NCBI GenBank assembly: GCA_001314705.1 | Contig: LJSU01000016.1 | Span: forward strand, 1-64,000 | Reading direction: 5' to 3' | DNA length: 64,000 nt | From: Rhodobacteraceae bacterium HLUCCO07 | GTDB lineage: Bacteria > Pseudomonadota > Alphaproteobacteria > Rhodobacterales > Rhodobacteraceae | Part shown: piece by piece, positions 1-8,316 of the stretch | How positions within the stretch are numbered: position 1 is the stretch's first letter | How the letters are laid out: every line of letters starts with the position of its first letter | Program-made: the position numbers and the translations under genes | The notes under the pieces: generated by a model | The model's database searches: none | What the model was told of the DNA's origin: nothing | Seen by the model: only the letters and a program-made list of their open reading frames with translations

Positions 1-78
1 ATTCGTGGTCTTGTACTTCGTAGGGGCCCAACTGCTCATACCATCCAGCTATCATGCTGGATTCATGCAGTGAATCCC
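1..78. other. Left-edge spacer with two abutting small palindromes
   Basis: I can support no gene here. Two short inverted repeats abut: CCAGC at 45-49 with GCTGG at 56-60, and GGATTCA at 59-65 with TGAATCC at 71-77. They lie just outside the stop codon of the decayed transposase and could be an insertion-sequence end or a terminator. The window edge prevents a decision. Confidence 0.4.
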
Positions 79-657
79 TTAGCCGATTTGTGCAACAAAA
101 GCCAGGTTTTGGTCCTCTTCTGACCGTTGGTAATACTCCCGCGGGGTGAACCCGTCGAGGCGCGAAGGCGGGCGGCGGTGATTGTAGTCGTCGCGCCATG
201 CCGCGATGCGATCCAGTTCGCGGGCGACACGCGCGCCGCCAACAGATGTGTCCACGACGGCGGCCAGGCATTCCCGGCTGAAGTCGTCGATGACGTTCTG
301 CACCCGGAACCTGCATCCATCTTCAAATGCGTCGGACATGAGGTCCCGCGACCATCTCTGGTTCGGTCCCTGCGGGATCGCATGGGCGTTCTGGTGCCCA
401 CGGCGCGCTTGCGTCCGCTCCGTTTACGAACCGTTAAACCTTCTTCGCGGTAGAGCCGGGAAAGCTTCTTCCAATTCACGTCCCAGCCTTCGCGCTTCAG
501 AAGGAGGTGCAGGCGCCGATAGCCGAACCGAAGCCGCTCGGACGCCAGTTCCTTCATTGGCCCGCAACTCGGTGTCCTTCGGTCGCTTCGCCTTGCGCCG
601 ATAAACGCGCGGATCAATGCCCGCCAGCGCACAAGCCCGCCGCTGCGAATATGCCAT
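79..657 (-). pseudogene. Decayed IS3-family transposase (orfB remnant)
   Basis: This is the remnant of an IS3-family DDE transposase orfB, spread over three reading frames on the minus strand. The N-terminal part (SQRRACALAGIDPRVYRR, near 657-590) shifts frame near 555 into a segment containing RFGYRRLHLLLKREGW and LYREEGLTVRKR. It shifts again near 375-390 into GPNQRWSRDLMSDAFEDG and NVIDDFSRECLAAVVDTS. Then ARELDRIA joins directly to AWRDDYNHRRP near 200-212, so the middle of the catalytic core, with the second Asp and the Glu of the DDE triad, is missing. No orfA is found upstream, because the homology stops near 660-700 right against the amidase stop codon. The element therefore cannot encode an active transposase. 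The IS407/IS3 subgroup is uncertain. Confidence 0.85.
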
Positions 658-719
658 CTCGTCGGAGCAGATGATCCTGTCAGAGATCGGCGCGGCTGGC
701 GTTCTGTCGTGCCCGCCCG

Positions 720-2135
720 TCAGGTGGGGGCGATCGTCTGCCAGTCGCTGGCGCGTTCCATCTGCGCCGCCAGCCGCAGCACGAGCGCATCTTCGGCGAA
801 ACGGCCCACCAGCTGCACGGCAACAGGCAATCCATCCGCGGTTCGGTGCACCGGAAGCATGATCGCCGGTTGGCCCGAGGCGTTGAAGGGCGCGGTGAAC
901 GGGCTGATCTCGAAAAGCTTGTCCAGGAAAGCATCCAGGTCCGAGTGGTCCATCGGCAACACGCCGTGCAGGGGCGCAGGGCCGTTGGCGGCCGGGGTCA
1001 AAAGGATGTCGTAATCCTCGAAATACCGGGCAAGCTGGCGCACATGCGCGTTGATCTGCGCCGCGCGGGCCAGATGCGTGCCAAGCTCGGTTCCCTGGGC
1101 AAAGCGGATCGCCGCGCGGGTCATCGGCTCGAACCCGTGCAGATCTTCGTCATTGTCGGCAGGCATACCGGCGAACATCCCGGCAAGCGAGCCGATCAAC
1201 AGCCGGATCATGGCCTCGGTCAGGGCGTTGCTGTCGAAATCGGGGCGGTCCTCGGTCACCTCGTGGCCCAGATCGCTCAGCAACCGTGCCGTCATCTCGG
1301 CCGCCGCGCGGCTCTCGGGATGAACCGGCCCGCCGTCGAACCGGGTGGTGATGAACCCGATCCTGAGTCGCTCGGGCGGTGTTTCGATCAGCCGTTCGAA
1401 CGGCATGTCGGGCCGGGGCGTGAAATACGGACACCCGGCATCCGGTCCGGCGGTGATGTCGAGGATCGCGGCACTGTCGCGCACGCTTCGGGTCACCGCG
1501 TGCTCATGACTCATCCCGTTGTTGGGATCCCCGCGATGGGGGCCAAACGCATTCAGCCCCCGCGTGGGCTTTAGCCCCACCAACCCGTTGAACGCCGCCG
1601 GAATGCGGATCGACCCGGCGCTGTCGGTGGCATGCGCAGCCGGGAGCATTCCCGAGGCCACCGCCGCCCCCGCGCCACCGCTGGAGCCACCTGCCCCGTG
1701 ATCGGGGTTCCACGGGTTGCGGGTGATGCCCCAGGCCACGCTTTCCGTGGCAAGCGACAGGCCGAACTCGGGCGACGCCGTTCGCCCCAGAAGGCCGAAC
1801 CCGGCAGCGCGCAATCGCGCGACGGTGGTGGAATCGAAATCGAACACCGTATCCTTGAATCGCACCGACCCATTGGCCAGCGGCCAGCCCCGAACCGGCG
1901 CGTGAAGGTCCTTGATCAGGTATGGCATACCGGCAAAGCGATCCGTGGCGGCATCGTCGAGCGCATCCAATGCCTCCTCGAAGCGGGTCACGACCACCGC
2001 GTTTACCGCGGGATTTCGCGCTTCGATCTCGCGGATGGCAGTTTGCAGGATCTCGCGCCGCGAAACCTGTCCCGACGTCGCCAGCGCAGACAGTCCAACC
2101 AGGTCATGCGCGCGCCATTCCTCGGATGTCAGCAT
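720..2135 (-). CDS. Amidase (amidase-signature family), 471 aa
   Basis: This is an amidase-signature serine hydrolase that should cleave a C-N amide bond of a small substrate, probably in the cytoplasm. The Gly/Ser-rich signature [15 protein letters not shown] is followed by [17 protein letters not shown], supplying the Ser-cisSer-Lys triad with the Lys earlier ([10 protein letters not shown]). The length is normal for the family. The start at 2135 is chosen over an in-frame ATG at 2159 because GAAAGGAGC lies 6-7 bases before it and the upstream regulator stops at 2137, one base away. It is co-transcribed with the XRE-cupin regulator and lies opposite a TRAP transporter operon, so a transported amide or N-containing acid is a plausible substrate. 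The specific substrate cannot be read from sequence. Glutamyl-tRNA amidotransferase subunit A is a less likely alternative, as no gatB or gatC is nearby. Confidence 0.9.
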   Translation of the reverse strand: MLTSEEWRAHDLVGLSALATSGQVSRREILQTAIREIEARNPAVNAVVVTRFEEALDALDDAATDRFAGMPYLIKDLHAPVRGWPLANGSVRFKDTVFDFDSTTVARLRAAGFGLLGRTASPEFGLSLATESVAWGITRNPWNPDHGAGGSSGGAGAAVASGMLPAAHATDSAGSIRIPAAFNGLVGLKPTRGLNAFGPHRGDPNNGMSHEHAVTRSVRDSAAILDITAGPDAGCPYFTPRPDMPFERLIETPPERLRIGFITTRFDGGPVHPESRAAAEMTARLLSDLGHEVTEDRPDFDSNALTEAMIRLLIGSLAGMFAGMPADNDEDLHGFEPMTRAAIRFAQGTELGTHLARAAQINAHVRQLARYFEDYDILLTPAANGPAPLHGVLPMDHSDLDAFLDKLFEISPFTAPFNASGQPAIMLPVHRTADGLPVAVQLVGRFAEDALVLRLAAQMERASDWQTIAPT

Positions 2136-2136
2136 C

Positions 2137-2760
2137 TCAGCGCTCCTTTCCCGGCGCACCGCCGGCGACGATGTTGAGTATCTGCGCGTCCTCTTCGCTC
2201 ACCGACACATAGGCATGGGCCATGACCGCATCGTAATGCACGCTGTCCCCGGCACTGAGCCGGATCGGCGCATAAAGATCGGTGTGCAGTTCAACCGCGC
2301 CGGACAGGACGTAAACCAACTCCTCGCCCGCGTGGCGGATCGGCGCATCGAATGCCCCCGGATCGCGCGCCGTGACCGTCACCAGCGTGGCGTCGATCTG
2401 GGCATTCTTCAGTTGGGTCGTGATCGGTTCATAGACATAGGGGCCGGCATCCATCGCTGACGCATCGGCGCCCCGCAGGACCGCAAGGCGGCCGGCGAAG
2501 GCGGGTTTCGGCACGGGCGAATCGGCGCCGTCCAGAAGCGCGACAAGATCGGTGCCCAGCCCCTGCGCAAGCTTCAGCATCACGTCATAGGTAGGCGAGA
2601 GATGCGAATTCTCGATCTTGGAGATTGTCGAAACCGCCAGCCCGCAGGCATCCGCCACTTGCTGCAACGTCAGATTCTGCGCACGACGCAGATGCTGCGC
2701 GCGCATCCCGAAAGCGGTGCGACGGGCCTGCCCGGCGTCTTGGGTTTCGTATTCAGCCAT
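2137..2760 (-). CDS. XRE-family regulator with C-terminal cupin domain
   Basis: This 207-residue DNA-binding regulator has an N-terminal Cro/C1-type helix-turn-helix at about residues 17-72 (LTLQQVADACGLAVSTISK). A cupin_2 effector domain follows at about 130-200 (HAGEELVYVLSGAVELHTD). Proteins of this class usually control adjacent amine or amino acid catabolic operons and sense a small ligand in the cupin barrel. It starts 71 bases from the divergent TRAP operon, and two copies of TTTTCC-N6-(G/A)AAA lie in that gap as candidate operators. It is followed by the amidase with only one base between. The ligand is unknown. Confidence 0.9.
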   Translation of the reverse strand: MAEYETQDAGQARRTAFGMRAQHLRRAQNLTLQQVADACGLAVSTISKIENSHLSPTYDVMLKLAQGLGTDLVALLDGADSPVPKPAFAGRLAVLRGADASAMDAGPYVYEPITTQLKNAQIDATLVTVTARDPGAFDAPIRHAGEELVYVLSGAVELHTDLYAPIRLSAGDSVHYDAVMAHAYVSVSEEDAQILNIVAGGAPGKER

Positions 2761-2763
2761 GCA

Positions 2764-2807
2764 TTTTCCGTATTGGAAATTTTCTTGACTTTTTTCCTAT
2801 CGTAAAA
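2764..2807 (+). promoter_or_regulatory. Candidate operator pair and -35 for TRAP operon
   Basis: Two 16-base copies of TTTTCC-N6-(G/A)AAA occur at 2764-2779 and 2792-2807, offset by 28 bases. The first contains the dyad TTTCC-GTATT-GGAAA. A consensus-like -35 hexamer, TTGACT, lies between them at 2785-2790, but no convincing -10 is seen. The position between divergent regulator and transporter genes suggests binding by the XRE-cupin protein. That is inference from repeat and location only. Confidence 0.45.
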
Positions 2808-2831
2808 CCATGCTGGAAGCAAGGAGGCCGC

Positions 2832-4148
2832 ATGGTCTGGATCATTCTTCTCGCGTTTTCGCTGGCCGCGATCCTGTCCGGGGTCGCCATCAGCTATGTT
2901 GCAGGCGCGGCAGCGGTGATCGCCTTCGCGCTGACCGATCACATTGCGTATCTTGGCATCCTCCCGCAACGGATCTTCAGCCAGATCGACGTGTTCACCT
3001 TTCTTGCCATGCCGCTCTTCATCCTTGCCGGCGACGCGATGACGCGCGGCGGGGTGACGGGTGTGCTGATCCGGCTCGCGATGCTGATCGTGGGGCGGTT
3101 CAAGGGCGGGCTTGGATATGTCAACGTCGCGTCCAGCGTGTTTCTGGCGGGCATATCCGGTTCGGCCGTGGCGGATGCGGCGGCAACGACGAACACCCTT
3201 GTTCCGGCCATGAAGCAAGAGGGGTACCGGGCCGATTTCGCCGCGGCACTTACGGCGGCAAGCTGCGTGATCGGGCCGATCATTCCGCCCAGCATCGTTA
3301 TGATCTTTTACGGCGCGCTGATGAACGTCTCGGTCGCCGCTCTCTTCGCGGGCGGAATCGTGCCGGGGCTGCTGATGGCCGCGTTCCTTTTCGCCTACAA
3401 TTTCTGGATCGCGCGTCGCGAAGGGCATCCCGGCGGCCAGCCCCATGATGGCCGTGCCCTCGCGACAATCCTGCGCGCACTGCCGGCGCTGGCCATTCCG
3501 GTGACGATCGTCGCCGGCATCGTGTTTGGCGTCGTGACCCCGACCGAAGCGGCGGGTATCGCGGTGGCGATCACGATCCTGCTGATCTTCGTCTATGCGC
3601 TGCTTGAAAAGGGCGGCGTGGGCACCGCGCTGCGGACGACAGTGTCGCTGACCTCCGGTTCGGTCGAACGCACGGTGATGCTGACCGGGTCGATCTTCAT
3701 GATCCTGTTCGCGGCGGCGGTGTTTGGCTACCTGATGGGCATACTGCAAGTGCCGGAACAGATCGCGGCCATGGTCCAGAGTATCGGGCTGAGCAGCACA
3801 TCCTATTTGCTGCTGGCCAGCGCGATCATGTTCATGGCGGGCATGGTGATGGATGTTACCATGGCCCTGGTGCTGCTGGTTCCGGTGCTGGTCCCCGCGG
3901 CCATCGCGGGCGGAGCGGACCCGGTGCATGTGGGCGTCGTATCCTGTCTGAACCTGACGCTTGGCCTGATCTCGCCCCCGTTCGGCGGGTGCCTGATGGT
4001 TGTTTCGGCGGCCAGCGGCGTGAATTACCTGCGGCTCAGCCTCGCGATCCTGCCCTTTCTCGGGGTTCAGATCGCCTTGCTGATCCTGCTCTTGCTCGTT
4101 CCTGAACTGACCCTCGCACTGCCCCGGGCGCTGGGGCTTGTCCAATGA
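2832..4148 (+). CDS. TRAP transporter large permease (DctM family)
   Basis: This 438-residue inner-membrane protein is the large, substrate-translocating subunit of a TRAP transporter, driven by an ion gradient. It shows about twelve hydrophobic segments and family motifs such as FILAGDAMTRGGVTGVLIRL and ASCVIGPIIPPSIVMIFYG. ATG 2832 is chosen because AAGGAGG lies just upstream. The open frame extends further 5' but only as antisense to the regulator. It is the first gene of a four-gene operon M-P-Q-cyclodeaminase. The order is unusual, since TRAP operons usually run P-Q-M. The transported acid is not identifiable. Confidence 0.93.
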   Translation: MVWIILLAFSLAAILSGVAISYVAGAAAVIAFALTDHIAYLGILPQRIFSQIDVFTFLAMPLFILAGDAMTRGGVTGVLIRLAMLIVGRFKGGLGYVNVASSVFLAGISGSAVADAAATTNTLVPAMKQEGYRADFAAALTAASCVIGPIIPPSIVMIFYGALMNVSVAALFAGGIVPGLLMAAFLFAYNFWIARREGHPGGQPHDGRALATILRALPALAIPVTIVAGIVFGVVTPTEAAGIAVAITILLIFVYALLEKGGVGTALRTTVSLTSGSVERTVMLTGSIFMILFAAAVFGYLMGILQVPEQIAAMVQSIGLSSTSYLLLASAIMFMAGMVMDVTMALVLLVPVLVPAAIAGGADPVHVGVVSCLNLTLGLISPPFGGCLMVVSAASGVNYLRLSLAILPFLGVQIALLILLLLVPELTLALPRALGLVQ

Positions 4149-4167
4149 CCAACAAGGGAGAACCGAA

Positions 4168-5145
4168 ATGAAACGAATGCTCGCAACGCTTGCCGCGATT
4201 ACGCTGGCGACACCACTCTGGGCCGAGGAAATCAAGATCGCCGTCGGCTGCCCACCCGTTCCGGCCTGTGCCGATTGGGTTTATGCCGAAGACCTGGCCG
4301 AAGGACTGCGCGAAGCCGGGATGGAGGCGAAGGTCTTTACCGGCGGCGCCCTGGGCAAGGACCCCGAGATCGTGGACCAGCTGAGCCAGGGCCTGTTGCA
4401 AGTCGGCCTGACCAATTTCGTGATGATCAACGAGGTGGACGACACGATCCTCGGCTTCCTTGCACCCTACATGTTCGACGACATGGCCCATTTCTTCCGC
4501 GCGACCCAGGACACGGAAAGCGAGTTGATGGACGGTATCCGCGCGTCGATGCAGGCGCAGGGCATCCGCATCGCGGGCCTGCCCGGACTTGGTGGCACGA
4601 TGGGGGTCTTCAACGCGAAAACACCGATCACCTCGGTCGAGGACATGGAGGGACTGCGCCTGCGGGCCATCGACTCCACCCAGATCGAACTGTTCAAGCA
4701 ATGGGACGTGCAGGGCGTCGTCGTGGACATGCCCGAGTTTTCGGGCGCCGTGCAACAGGGCATCGTGGATGGCTATTTCAACCCGCCGGTCGTCGCGCTG
4801 ATCTTTCGCCATACCGAGTTCCTGAAGCACTACACCGACCTTGGCGCAGGCACCCCGTTTCGCTCGGCCCTGATGTCGGCAGACTGGTATGACGGTCTGA
4901 ACGCCGAGGACCGGGAAGCGGTGGACGCGGCGGTGGCGGCGGCCAACGAGAAGAACCGCGCCTGGACGGCCAAGTCCGCCGAAGGCGAGATCGAGGGTCT
5001 GAAAGAGGCCGGCGTGACCGTGTCGGAACTGGAAGACGACGCGCTGGAAGATTTCAAGACCCGCAGCCAGGCGGCCTGGGACGTGCTGATGCCCGAAGGC
5101 GAGATCGACGCGTTCCGTGCCCTCGCAGAGGCAACCCGCGAATGA
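4168..5145 (+). CDS. TRAP transporter solute-binding protein (DctP family)
   Basis: This 325-residue periplasmic binding protein delivers the substrate to the membrane subunits. The signal peptide is about residues 1-20 (MKRMLATLAAITLATPLWA), with cleavage before EEIK. The mature part has the DctP fold features, including LRLRAIDSTQIELFKQWDV and GIVDGYFNPPVVALIF, where an Arg in LRLRA usually binds the ligand carboxylate. It starts 19 bases after the DctM stop behind AAGGGAGAA and overlaps the DctQ start by four bases (ATGA). The cysteines at the mature N-terminus (VGCPPVPACADW) are noticeable and could form a disulfide. Confidence 0.92.
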   Translation: MKRMLATLAAITLATPLWAEEIKIAVGCPPVPACADWVYAEDLAEGLREAGMEAKVFTGGALGKDPEIVDQLSQGLLQVGLTNFVMINEVDDTILGFLAPYMFDDMAHFFRATQDTESELMDGIRASMQAQGIRIAGLPGLGGTMGVFNAKTPITSVEDMEGLRLRAIDSTQIELFKQWDVQGVVVDMPEFSGAVQQGIVDGYFNPPVVALIFRHTEFLKHYTDLGAGTPFRSALMSADWYDGLNAEDREAVDAAVAAANEKNRAWTAKSAEGEIEGLKEAGVTVSELEDDALEDFKTRSQAAWDVLMPEGEIDAFRALAEATRE

Positions 5146-5645
5146 CAGCCCATGTCGTCAAGGCAAGCGCGGTAGTGGATCGCGCTTGCCTCTTTCTTGC
5201 GAAACTCGCGCTGTCGGCGATGGTGGTCGCGGTGCTGTTCCAGATCTGGACTCGCTACGGGCTCGACCACCCGTTCAGCTGGACCGAGGAGCTGGCCCGC
5301 TACCTGATGATCTGGGCCGGGTTGCTCGGCGCCACCTGTGCGTTCAAGCGCCGGTTGGACCCGGTCGTGGTCACCGTGCCCGAGGACGCGCCCCTGCTGC
5401 GCCGCCGACTGTCACTGCTGTTTCTTTTCGTCACCGTGGTGATCTTTCTCGCCCCGGTTCTGTATTACGTCTTCTTCGGCCCCGGCATGAATGTCGAACG
5501 TGGTTTCCTTTGGCGCAGCAACAATCGCATCTCGCCGGGTCTCAATCTCAACATGGCACTGGTCGGCAGCGTGATTCCCGTCACCTGCGTCGTGATCTTC
5601 CTGCACCTCGCAGCCCGCATTGCCGAATCCGGGCGCCGCGCATGA
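5142..5645 (+). CDS. TRAP transporter small permease (DctQ family)
   Basis: This 167-residue protein is the small four-helix membrane subunit of the TRAP system and pairs with DctM. The second hydrophobic segment is followed by FSWTEELARYLMIWAGLLG, the conserved DctQ signature at about residues 45-65. Two further segments lie near 90-115 and 140-160. It overlaps both neighbours by four bases at ATGA junctions, which indicates translational coupling with the binding protein and the downstream cyclodeaminase. Confidence 0.92.
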   Translation: MTAHVVKASAVVDRACLFLAKLALSAMVVAVLFQIWTRYGLDHPFSWTEELARYLMIWAGLLGATCAFKRRLDPVVVTVPEDAPLLRRRLSLLFLFVTVVIFLAPVLYYVFFGPGMNVERGFLWRSNNRISPGLNLNMALVGSVIPVTCVVIFLHLAARIAESGRRA

Positions 5646-6589
5646 CCGCCCCGCGCATCTTCTCCGCCGACGAGATCGCCGCCCGCATCGACGTGGCGGA
5701 CCTGTTGGACCCGATGCGCCGCGCGATGATCGCGGTCTCCCGGGGCCAGGCGCTGCACCCGCCGCGCTTTGCCGTGCCGGTCAACGAAAACGGGCGCATG
5801 GGCGTCATGTATGGCGCGCTGGGTGATCCTCCCCTGCATGGCGCCAAGATCCTGAGCCTTTATCCCGGCGCGCCCGCGATGGGCCTGTCCAGTCACCAGG
5901 GATATGTCCTGCTGTTCGACAGCACGGATGGCCAGCCGATGGCGATCTTCGATGCCGACGGTTTGACGGCGATGCGCACTGCGGCTGTCACGATGCTGGC
6001 GACACGAACGCTCGCGCGCCCGGACCCGGCTGTCATGACGATCTGCGGGGCCGGCGAACAGGCCGAGTGGCACCTTCGGGCCTGCCTTCAGTGCTTTCCC
6101 GAAACCCGGTTGCGGCTTTGGGCGCGCCGTCCGGACGCGGCCGAATCCCTGCGCGCAAAATTCGACGCTCTCCGCGACAGGATCGAGACGATCGCCGATC
6201 TCGACACCGCCCTTTCGGGCGCAGATGTCATCCATACCGCCACGGCGGCGCGGGCGGCCTTCCTGCCCGGCGTGCGCCTGGAACCCGGCCAGCATGTCAA
6301 CCTTGTCGGCGCGAGCCTGGCCGACAGCCGCGAGCTGGATGATGCAGGCGTGGCACGGGTTCGCATGTTCACCGACTCGCGCGAAAGCGCCAGCCGCGAA
6401 GCCGGCGAGATCATCGGCGCCCGGCAGGCCGGGGTCATCGGACCCGATTACCCCGTGACCGAACTCGGCGCCGTTCTGGATGGAATGTCGGACGGGCGGC
6501 GTTCGGACACCGAGATTACCGGCTACAAGTCGCATGGGCTGATCGTACAGGACCTCGCCGCAGCTGCTGCCGTGCTCGCCCGCGCCTGA
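5642..6589 (+). CDS. Ornithine cyclodeaminase / mu-crystallin family enzyme
   Basis: This 315-residue NAD(P)-binding protein belongs to the ornithine cyclodeaminase/mu-crystallin family, whose members deaminate ornithine, reduce cyclic ketimines or act as alanine or opine dehydrogenases. An N-terminal substrate domain (MRRAMIAVSRGQALHPPRF) precedes a Rossmann core at about 120-250 with GAGEQAEWHLRACL and DVIHTATAA. Its ATG overlaps the DctQ stop, so it is coupled to the TRAP operon and probably acts on the imported compound or its product. Exact chemistry cannot be told from sequence. Some ectoine- and hydroxyproline-utilisation clusters also carry family members, but the rest of those clusters is absent here. 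Confidence 0.88.
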   Translation: MTAPRIFSADEIAARIDVADLLDPMRRAMIAVSRGQALHPPRFAVPVNENGRMGVMYGALGDPPLHGAKILSLYPGAPAMGLSSHQGYVLLFDSTDGQPMAIFDADGLTAMRTAAVTMLATRTLARPDPAVMTICGAGEQAEWHLRACLQCFPETRLRLWARRPDAAESLRAKFDALRDRIETIADLDTALSGADVIHTATAARAAFLPGVRLEPGQHVNLVGASLADSRELDDAGVARVRMFTDSRESASREAGEIIGARQAGVIGPDYPVTELGAVLDGMSDGRRSDTEITGYKSHGLIVQDLAAAAAVLARA

Positions 6590-6645
6590 GTTTCGCTGAT
6601 CCCCCGGGCGACCCTCCGACGGACCGAACCGTCTCGGGAAATGCT

Positions 6646-8094
6646 TTAGCCGGGACCGACCATGAAGCAGTTGATATTGCGCGACTGGAGCCTGCGACAG
6701 GCGATTTCCGCCGTGTCGCGGCTCATGCCCATGAAATTCGCGTCAAAGCCGCCGCTGCGCTTGACCACCTTGCGAAGTGTGCCTTCAAGCGTCTCCATCT
6801 CCTTGAGGGCGGTTTGGAGGAGTACCTTTTCCGCCTGGTACTGGTTGGGGTAGCGGCCCAGGTTGATGCCCCAATGCCGTCCGCCGGCTGTCGAGACGCG
6901 GGAAACCATTTCGGGTTCGGGGTCCGGTTTTTCCTCGGCCGCGGCATCCTGCTCCGTGCTGGCCAGCACCATTTCGTCGGGACGGGCCTTGGGTGTTTTC
7001 GCCAACAGGGATGATGTCGCCGGCTCTTCTGGCGTATCCGAGCCCTCTGCAATCTGTGCCGCCTGCGCCTCGGTCAGGGCGTCGGCGATCTCGTCCTTCA
7101 CCGCCACGAGCACCGGATCCGGCCCGGTGCTGCCGCTGCGTGCCACCGGGCGCAAGCTTTTCTTGACCGCGGTCACGAGACGGATGGTCTTGCCTGCTGT
7201 ACCGGGGGCAAGATCATCGTCGGCTGTATGGGCATAAAGCGGCCGCGCCGGTTTGCGCAGGGGCGCACGCTCCGGCGCCGTTCGAAACCCGAGATCGAGA
7301 AGCTCGGCCACCTTCGCATTGCGCGCCGCGGTGGAGCTTCCGCCGAACACCGTCGCGATGATGCGCTTGTTGCCGCGCTCGGCCGAGGCGACGAGATTGA
7401 AGCCGGCGGCACGGGTGTAACCCGTCTTGATCCCGTCCGCTCCCCTGTAGGCGTCGAGAAAGCGACGGTTGGTATTGGGCACCTCCTTGACACCCGCATG
7501 GGTCGAACGCCGCGAGAAAAGGTTGTAGTACTGCGGGAAATCGAAAAACAGCTGCCTGCCCAGCATCGTCATGTCCCGCGCGGTCGAAAGATGCCCGTTC
7601 TCCGTCAGCCCATGAGCGTTCTTGAACGTGGTCCGGTTCATGCCCATCGCCTTGGCGGTGCGTGTCATGCGGCGCGCGAACCGTTCCTCCGAGCCCGAGA
7701 TCGCCTCGGCCAACGCGGTGGCCGCGTCATTGGCCGAGCGCACCGACGCGGCACGGATAAGATAGCGCAGCTTGATCTTCTGGCCTTCTCGCAGACCCAG
7801 TTTCGAGGGCGGTTCGGCAGCCGCTTTCCTGGAGATGGTGACATTCGTATCAAGACTGATTTCGCCATGCTGGATAGCGTCGAACACCACGTAGAGCGTC
7901 ATCATCTTGGTGAGCGATGCCGGATGCAGCAGTGTATCCGCGTTGCGTGAATGCAGAACCTCGCCGCTGCGCGCGTCGATCACCATGGCTGCATAGGGCG
8001 CTGCCATTGCCGAAAGCGGCAGGATCACCAGCATCCATATAGTCGCAAACAGGAACACTCCGGTCCTGACCCGGTGCCCGCCACGCATCCGCAT
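6646..8094 (-). CDS. D-alanyl-D-alanine carboxypeptidase with SPOR domain
   Basis: This 482-residue exported serine D,D-carboxypeptidase (peptidase S11, PBP5/6 type) trims the terminal D-Ala of peptidoglycan stem peptides in the periplasm. A signal segment spans about residues 10-31 and ends in AMA. The penicillin-binding motifs are Ser60-Leu-Thr-Lys63, Ser120-Ala-Asn122 and KTG near residue 219 (GIKTGYTRAAG). A low-complexity acidic linker at about 320-400 leads to a C-terminal SPOR domain (WGINLGRYPNQYQAEKVLLQ), which binds denuded glycan at division sites. S11 enzymes of many other groups end in an amphipathic helix instead, so the SPOR tail points to septal recruitment. It stands alone, convergent with the cyclodeaminase. 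Confidence 0.93.
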   Translation of the reverse strand: MRMRGGHRVRTGVFLFATIWMLVILPLSAMAAPYAAMVIDARSGEVLHSRNADTLLHPASLTKMMTLYVVFDAIQHGEISLDTNVTISRKAAAEPPSKLGLREGQKIKLRYLIRAASVRSANDAATALAEAISGSEERFARRMTRTAKAMGMNRTTFKNAHGLTENGHLSTARDMTMLGRQLFFDFPQYYNLFSRRSTHAGVKEVPNTNRRFLDAYRGADGIKTGYTRAAGFNLVASAERGNKRIIATVFGGSSTAARNAKVAELLDLGFRTAPERAPLRKPARPLYAHTADDDLAPGTAGKTIRLVTAVKKSLRPVARSGSTGPDPVLVAVKDEIADALTEAQAAQIAEGSDTPEEPATSSLLAKTPKARPDEMVLASTEQDAAAEEKPDPEPEMVSRVSTAGGRHWGINLGRYPNQYQAEKVLLQTALKEMETLEGTLRKVVKRSGGFDANFMGMSRDTAEIACRRLQSRNINCFMVGPG

Positions 8095-8224
8095 GGTTCT
8101 TGCCTTTCTGCCTCTCGCTCCGCCGATTTGTCCGGCTGGAATTCTTACTGCAACCGCAGGTTAGCACAGTCCGAGGATAGAATAAAGCTTGCATTCCAAG
8201 TGGATAATCGATTCGCCTTACAAC

Positions 8225-8270
8225 ATATGGGGGGGTAGAAACGGCCCTCCCCCCATATCGATGATTTTTT
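8225..8270 (+). terminator. Perfect 10-bp hairpin with T run
   Basis: ATATGGGGGG (8225-8234) pairs perfectly with CCCCCCATAT (8249-8258) across a 14-base loop. A run of six T follows at about 8265-8270 on the plus strand. It has the form of an intrinsic terminator for rightward transcription, yet both flanking genes run leftward. It may stop antisense transcripts from entering the 8.3-18.3 kb operon, or end that operon on the minus strand without a T tail. Confidence 0.5.
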
Positions 8271-8316
8271 CCTCAAATGCGACGGTGATTGCATCAAACG
8301 CAACACCGGGCTTGCA

